Shown in pieces: positions 5,391 through 8,258 of a DNA stretch of 8,258 bases. Location of the stretch: contig JAEVZQ010000451.1 in the NCBI GenBank assembly GCA_023392135.1, positions 1 through 8,258 of the forward strand, written 5' to 3'. Source of the DNA: Pseudomonadota bacterium (lineage in GTDB: Bacteria; Pseudomonadota; Alphaproteobacteria; Rhizobiales; Hyphomicrobiaceae). Numbering within the stretch: the stretch's first letter is position 1; each line of letters starts with the position of its first letter. A program made the translations under genes and the position numbers. Under the pieces are notes generated by a model that ran no database searches, was not told where the DNA came from, and worked only from the letters and a program-made list of their open reading frames with translations.

Positions 5391-7436
5391 ATGAGCGGAA
5401 TGAAGCCGAAGCTTCTGGTCTGCAATTGCCAGCGCACGATGGACATCGATGGCGCGCGGCTGGCAAAGATGCTAGGCCTCGAAGAGCCGCTCAAAGTTCA
5501 CCGCGAGCTCTGCCGCGCCGAGATTTCGAGCTTCGAGTCGGCTCTAGAGGCCGGGCCGGTACACGTTGCCTGCACGCAGGAAGCTCCGCTCTTTCGCGAT
5601 CTCGCGGAGGAAAAGGACCTCGGCGAGCGGGCGGTCCGGTTCACCAATATCCGCGAGCGTGCGGGCTGGGGCGAGGCGAAGTCGGCTGCGCTGCCCAAGA
5701 TGGCCGCCCTGCTCGCCGAGTCGGCGTTCGTGCCGAAACCAGCGGGACTGATGACGCTCAAATCCGAGGGCGTGTGTCTCGTCTATGGCCCCGGACAGAC
5801 AGCCCTCGACGTTGCGCAGGAGCTTGGTGGCCGGCTCAGCGTGAGCGTGCTGCTGACCGACGCTGCCGACGCCATTCCCCCGGGCATCGTCGATGTCCCG
5901 ATTCACTGCGGCCGCATTCGGAAAGCGACGGGCTACCTCGGCGCGTTCGAGATCGAGGTCGACGGCTATGCGCCGATGCTGCCTTCGTCGCGCGCGACGC
6001 TCGAGTTCGTGATGGCGCGCAACGGTGCAAAGTCCAAGTGCGACATCATTCTGGACCTGAGCGGGGGCCAACCGCTTTTCTCGGATGGTGGCCGGCGCGA
6101 CGGATATGTGCATGCCGACCCGTCAAATCCGGCGGCTGTCGCCAAAGCGATGTTCGCGGTCTCGGATCTCGTCGGCGAGTTCGAGAAGCCGCGGTACGTG
6201 GAGGTGGATGCCGCGATCTGCGCCCACGCCCGCAGCCAGAAGGTCGGGTGCACCAACTGCCTGGATTCCTGCCAGACCGGCGCGATTTCTCCAGCCGGCG
6301 ACCACGTTGCCATTGATCCGGGCGTATGCGCAGGGTGCGGCACCTGCAGTGCGGTCTGCCCGACAGGAGCCGTCAGCTACAAGTTCCCGACCCGCGAGGA
6401 TCTCATCACCCGGGCGCAAGTGCTGCTCAAGGCCTACCGCACGGCCGGCGGCACGCGACCGATCCTGCTGCTTCATGACGAGAAGCACGGCAGCCCGATC
6501 ATTTCTGCCATCGCACGGTTCGGCCGGGGACTACCGGCGAACGTCATTCCGCTGGCAATCTACTCCGTGTTCCAGCTCGGGCACGATGTGCTCGCGTCCA
6601 TGCTGGCGTCGGGAGCCGAGCAGCTTGTCGTGCTGGCGTCCGGCGAAGCTCCGGAAGAGCTGCCACCGCTCGAAGGACAAGTCGAGCTTCTGGGGGCCTT
6701 CGTTGGAGCGCTCGGCCATCAGGGGCCACGGACTCACCTGATTGTCGAGCAAGATCCCGACGCGGTCGAAAGCCTGCTGTATGGTCTGCCGGCTCTTGCC
6801 GAGCTCACGCCGCGCTTCTTCTCCAGTGCGGGCGGCAAGCGCGAGGTGGCCCGCACGGCGCTCGCCGCCCTGAACGAGATGGCGCCGCAGCCGGCCACTG
6901 TCATTCCGTTGCCGAAGGGAGCGCCCTACGGCCGCGTCCACATCGACGTGGACGGCTGCACGCTCTGCCTGTCGTGCGTCAGCGCCTGTCCGGCCGATGC
7001 CCTCTCCGACCATCCGGACCGCCCGCAGCTCAGCTTCACCGAGGCCGCATGCGTCCAATGCGGTGTCTGCGTCTCGACCTGCCCGGAGAACGTCATCCGG
7101 CTGGAGCCGCGGTATAACTTCACGCCCTCCGCAATGACGCCCGAAGTGGTGAAGGGCGAAGAGCCGTTCGAGTGCATCAGCTGCGGGAAGCCATTCGGCG
7201 CCCGGGCGACGATCGAGAAAGTCGTCGAACGGCTCAAGGGCCACTCGATGTTCCGCGGCGAGGAGCAACTCCGGGTGATCCAGATGTGCGACACCTGCCG
7301 GGTCGTCACCATCGCAGAGGCCGGCGACAACCCGCTCAGTTTCGGCGAGCGCCCCCGCATGCGCACGACCGATGACGACTTGGCCGAAGCCGCACGGGCG
7401 CGCGCAGCGCGCAAGCCGGAAGACTTCCTGAGCTGA
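5391..7436 (+). CDS. multi-cluster 4Fe-4S protein, HdrA-like
   Basis: A 681-residue cytoplasmic iron-sulfur protein of the type found beside DUF3305/DUF3306, probably an electron carrier or assembly factor for a molybdenum formate dehydrogenase (context inference). Residues 8-105 resemble the HdrA N-terminal module: CxC (Cys11, Cys13), Cys41 in ELCRAE, Cys61 in VACTQEAPLFRDL, then NIRERAGW (86-92). A short Rossmann-like piece follows (VYGPGQTALD, from 131) with GYLGAFEIEV (181-190), but most of HdrA's FAD domain is missing. The first ferredoxin pair uses Cys277, 287, 290, 294 (unusual x9-x2-x3 spacing) and Cys313, 316, 319, 323. Residues 357-440 recall MvhD without its cysteines. The second pair is Cys523, 526, 529, 533 and Cys554, 557, 560, 564. 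A CxxC...CxxC element (595, 598, 633, 636) near the end could bind zinc. The start at 5391 follows its ribosome site. The neighbouring DUF6352 gene is convergent. Confidence 0.9.
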   Translation: MSGMKPKLLVCNCQRTMDIDGARLAKMLGLEEPLKVHRELCRAEISSFESALEAGPVHVACTQEAPLFRDLAEEKDLGERAVRFTNIRERAGWGEAKSAALPKMAALLAESAFVPKPAGLMTLKSEGVCLVYGPGQTALDVAQELGGRLSVSVLLTDAADAIPPGIVDVPIHCGRIRKATGYLGAFEIEVDGYAPMLPSSRATLEFVMARNGAKSKCDIILDLSGGQPLFSDGGRRDGYVHADPSNPAAVAKAMFAVSDLVGEFEKPRYVEVDAAICAHARSQKVGCTNCLDSCQTGAISPAGDHVAIDPGVCAGCGTCSAVCPTGAVSYKFPTREDLITRAQVLLKAYRTAGGTRPILLLHDEKHGSPIISAIARFGRGLPANVIPLAIYSVFQLGHDVLASMLASGAEQLVVLASGEAPEELPPLEGQVELLGAFVGALGHQGPRTHLIVEQDPDAVESLLYGLPALAELTPRFFSSAGGKREVARTALAALNEMAPQPATVIPLPKGAPYGRVHIDVDGCTLCLSCVSACPADALSDHPDRPQLSFTEAACVQCGVCVSTCPENVIRLEPRYNFTPSAMTPEVVKGEEPFECISCGKPFGARATIEKVVERLKGHSMFRGEEQLRVIQMCDTCRVVTIAEAGDNPLSFGERPRMRTTDDDLAEAARARAARKPEDFLS

Positions 7437-7439
7437 ACG

Positions 7440-7483
7440 GGGCAGCGGCAACTCCTGCATTCAGGGTTTACCGCTCTTTGCCC
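7440..7483. other. imperfect inverted repeat between convergent genes
   Basis: GGGCA (7440-7444) and GCGG (7445-7448) can pair with TGCCC (7479-7483) and CCGC (7471-7474), with a four-base TCTT bulge on one side and a 22-base loop. There is no T-run after it. It lies in the 90-bp gap (7437-7526) between the iron-sulfur gene and the convergent DUF6352 gene, where a terminator is expected, but it is weak. A separate 6-bp stem, CCTGCC (7516-7521) with GGCAGG (7530-7535), spans the DUF6352 stop codon. Confidence 0.2.
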
Positions 7484-7526
7484 AAACGGAGAGGCCACAC
7501 CGGCCGCTGACAAGCCCTGCCGAAGT

Positions 7527-8258
7527 TCAGGCAGGCATCAGCAGCGGCAGGTTGGCGAGCAGGTTCTGCGGCTTCATCTTCAGCCGATTGGCGGGTGTCA
7601 TTGCGAGGCCAAGGTAGATCGGGCGACCTTTCACGCGGTCGATGACGGCGTGGTCATCGCGAAGGTGCATGCGGAACAGGGCAACGATCCGCGCCAAATC
7701 ATCGGCGCCCACCGGCCTGCCCTCATAGAGCGCGTTCAGGATCTGCGTCGCCTCGCGATCGAGCCCGATGTGCCAGCGCCAGTCACTGTCCTCGACCTTG
7801 GGACGCGGCTCGACGCGTACCTCCAATTGCATCATGTGCTTGAGCCAGGCTTCCGCCACACGCGCGAATGCGTCCAGCGACGGCTGCTCGAAGCGGAAGT
7901 CGATCACCGTGTCGAAGCGGTCCGACCGGTCCCAATAGATCTGCTTGTTGTCGTCACCAAGAACGTCGAGCTCGACCGTCCGCATCGGCGTACCGGTCTC
8001 GGCCAGAAGCTGCGCCAGGCCGGTTTCGCCCGAGCTGGCGTGCATCTCGACGATCTCCTCATCGGCGAGCAGCAGGCGGTCGCCTTCGGTCGAAACGGTC
8101 TGCTCGCGAAAGAACAGCTCGGCAGCCCTCAGCCGCATGGGATCGCGCACGTCCTTGAGGATATTGCGCAGGATCAGGTGGACCATCTGATCGACGAAGA
8201 CGGGGGGCGTCGTCGTGTTGCTCCCCCGCGCAATCCGCAAATAGGCGCCCTCGAGCGT
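7527..8258 (-). CDS. DUF6352 family protein, partial (N-terminus beyond right edge)
   Basis: The frame is open from the right edge (in frame at base 8258) to a TGA at 7529-7527, giving 243 C-terminal residues; the family is about 330 long, so roughly the first quarter is outside. Visible blocks are YLRIARGSNTTTPPVFVDQ, LRAAELFFREQ, the polar segment IYWDRSDRFDTVIDFRFEQ, WRWHIGLDREATQILNALYE, and the ending NRLKMKPQNLLANLPLLMPA. No membrane helix or cysteine motif is seen. I recognise it as the DUF6352 family that accompanies DUF3305, DUF3306 and the multi-cluster Fe-S protein; function is unknown. It converges on the iron-sulfur gene with a 90-bp gap. A TTG at 8240 is only an internal codon and not the start. 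The family name is from memory with moderate certainty. Confidence 0.8.
   Translation of the reverse strand, partial: TLEGAYLRIARGSNTTTPPVFVDQMVHLILRNILKDVRDPMRLRAAELFFREQTVSTEGDRLLLADEEIVEMHASSGETGLAQLLAETGTPMRTVELDVLGDDNKQIYWDRSDRFDTVIDFRFEQPSLDAFARVAEAWLKHMMQLEVRVEPRPKVEDSDWRWHIGLDREATQILNALYEGRPVGADDLARIVALFRMHLRDDHAVIDRVKGRPIYLGLAMTPANRLKMKPQNLLANLPLLMPA

Noticed and set aside
5426..6316. 296-codon plus-strand frame
   Set aside because: Shifted frame inside the iron-sulfur gene, Arg-rich and without motifs.
6531..7460. 309-codon minus-strand frame, running a little past the iron-sulfur gene
   Set aside because: Antisense of a stretch holding two canonical ferredoxin motifs; no family resemblance of its own.
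1..8258. tRNA, rRNA, CRISPR arrays, transposases or terminal inverted repeats
   Set aside because: None seen on either strand by reading; nearly all of the window is accounted for by protein genes.

Overview
The window is about 8.3 kb of GC-rich DNA with the codon bias of an alphaproteobacterium, probably Hyphomicrobiales (Rhizobiales). This placement is inferred from gene content: a TRAP transporter, an acyl-CoA dehydrogenase, a LIV-type ABC ATPase remnant and a DUF3305/DUF3306/Fe-S/DUF6352 cluster. No marker gene settles the genus. I see no RNA genes, CRISPR array or insertion sequence.

Left block (1-1370, minus strand): dctQ followed by dctP, two parts of a TRAP dicarboxylate-type importer. 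dctP is cut by the left edge and no dctM is in view. A near-consensus promoter (TTGACA, 18 bp, CATAGT) sits just upstream of dctQ. Between dctQ and the next gene lies a spacer holding the last ~47 codons of a branched-chain-amino-acid-type ABC transporter ATPase, the fossil of an earlier gene order.

Middle block (1737-3709, plus strand): an intact acyl-CoA dehydrogenase, then a six-helix PAP2-type membrane phosphatase. The phosphatase ends at a likely intrinsic terminator that lies inside the 3' end of the convergent acetyltransferase-fusion gene.

Right block (3734-8258): a set of genes that, from memory, travels with respiratory formate dehydrogenase and its TorD-like chaperone in proteobacteria. 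DUF3305 and DUF3306 run on the minus strand with overlapping stop and start codons. A 681-residue multi-cluster iron-sulfur protein is divergent to them, from a compact intergenic region with two face-to-face candidate promoters. A DUF6352 gene cut by the right edge converges on it. The dehydrogenase itself is not in view.

Two features stand out. The DUF3306 protein is fused in frame to a complete GNAT N-acetyltransferase. The iron-sulfur protein reads as a reduced relative of heterodisulfide reductase subunit HdrA: an HdrA-like N-terminal four-cysteine module, a shrunken nucleotide-binding segment, two pairs of ferredoxin motifs, a cysteine-free MvhD-like stretch and a C-terminal CxxC...CxxC element. 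The block may form an electron-transfer or cofactor-assembly accessory system for a molybdenum dehydrogenase, but that role is inferred.
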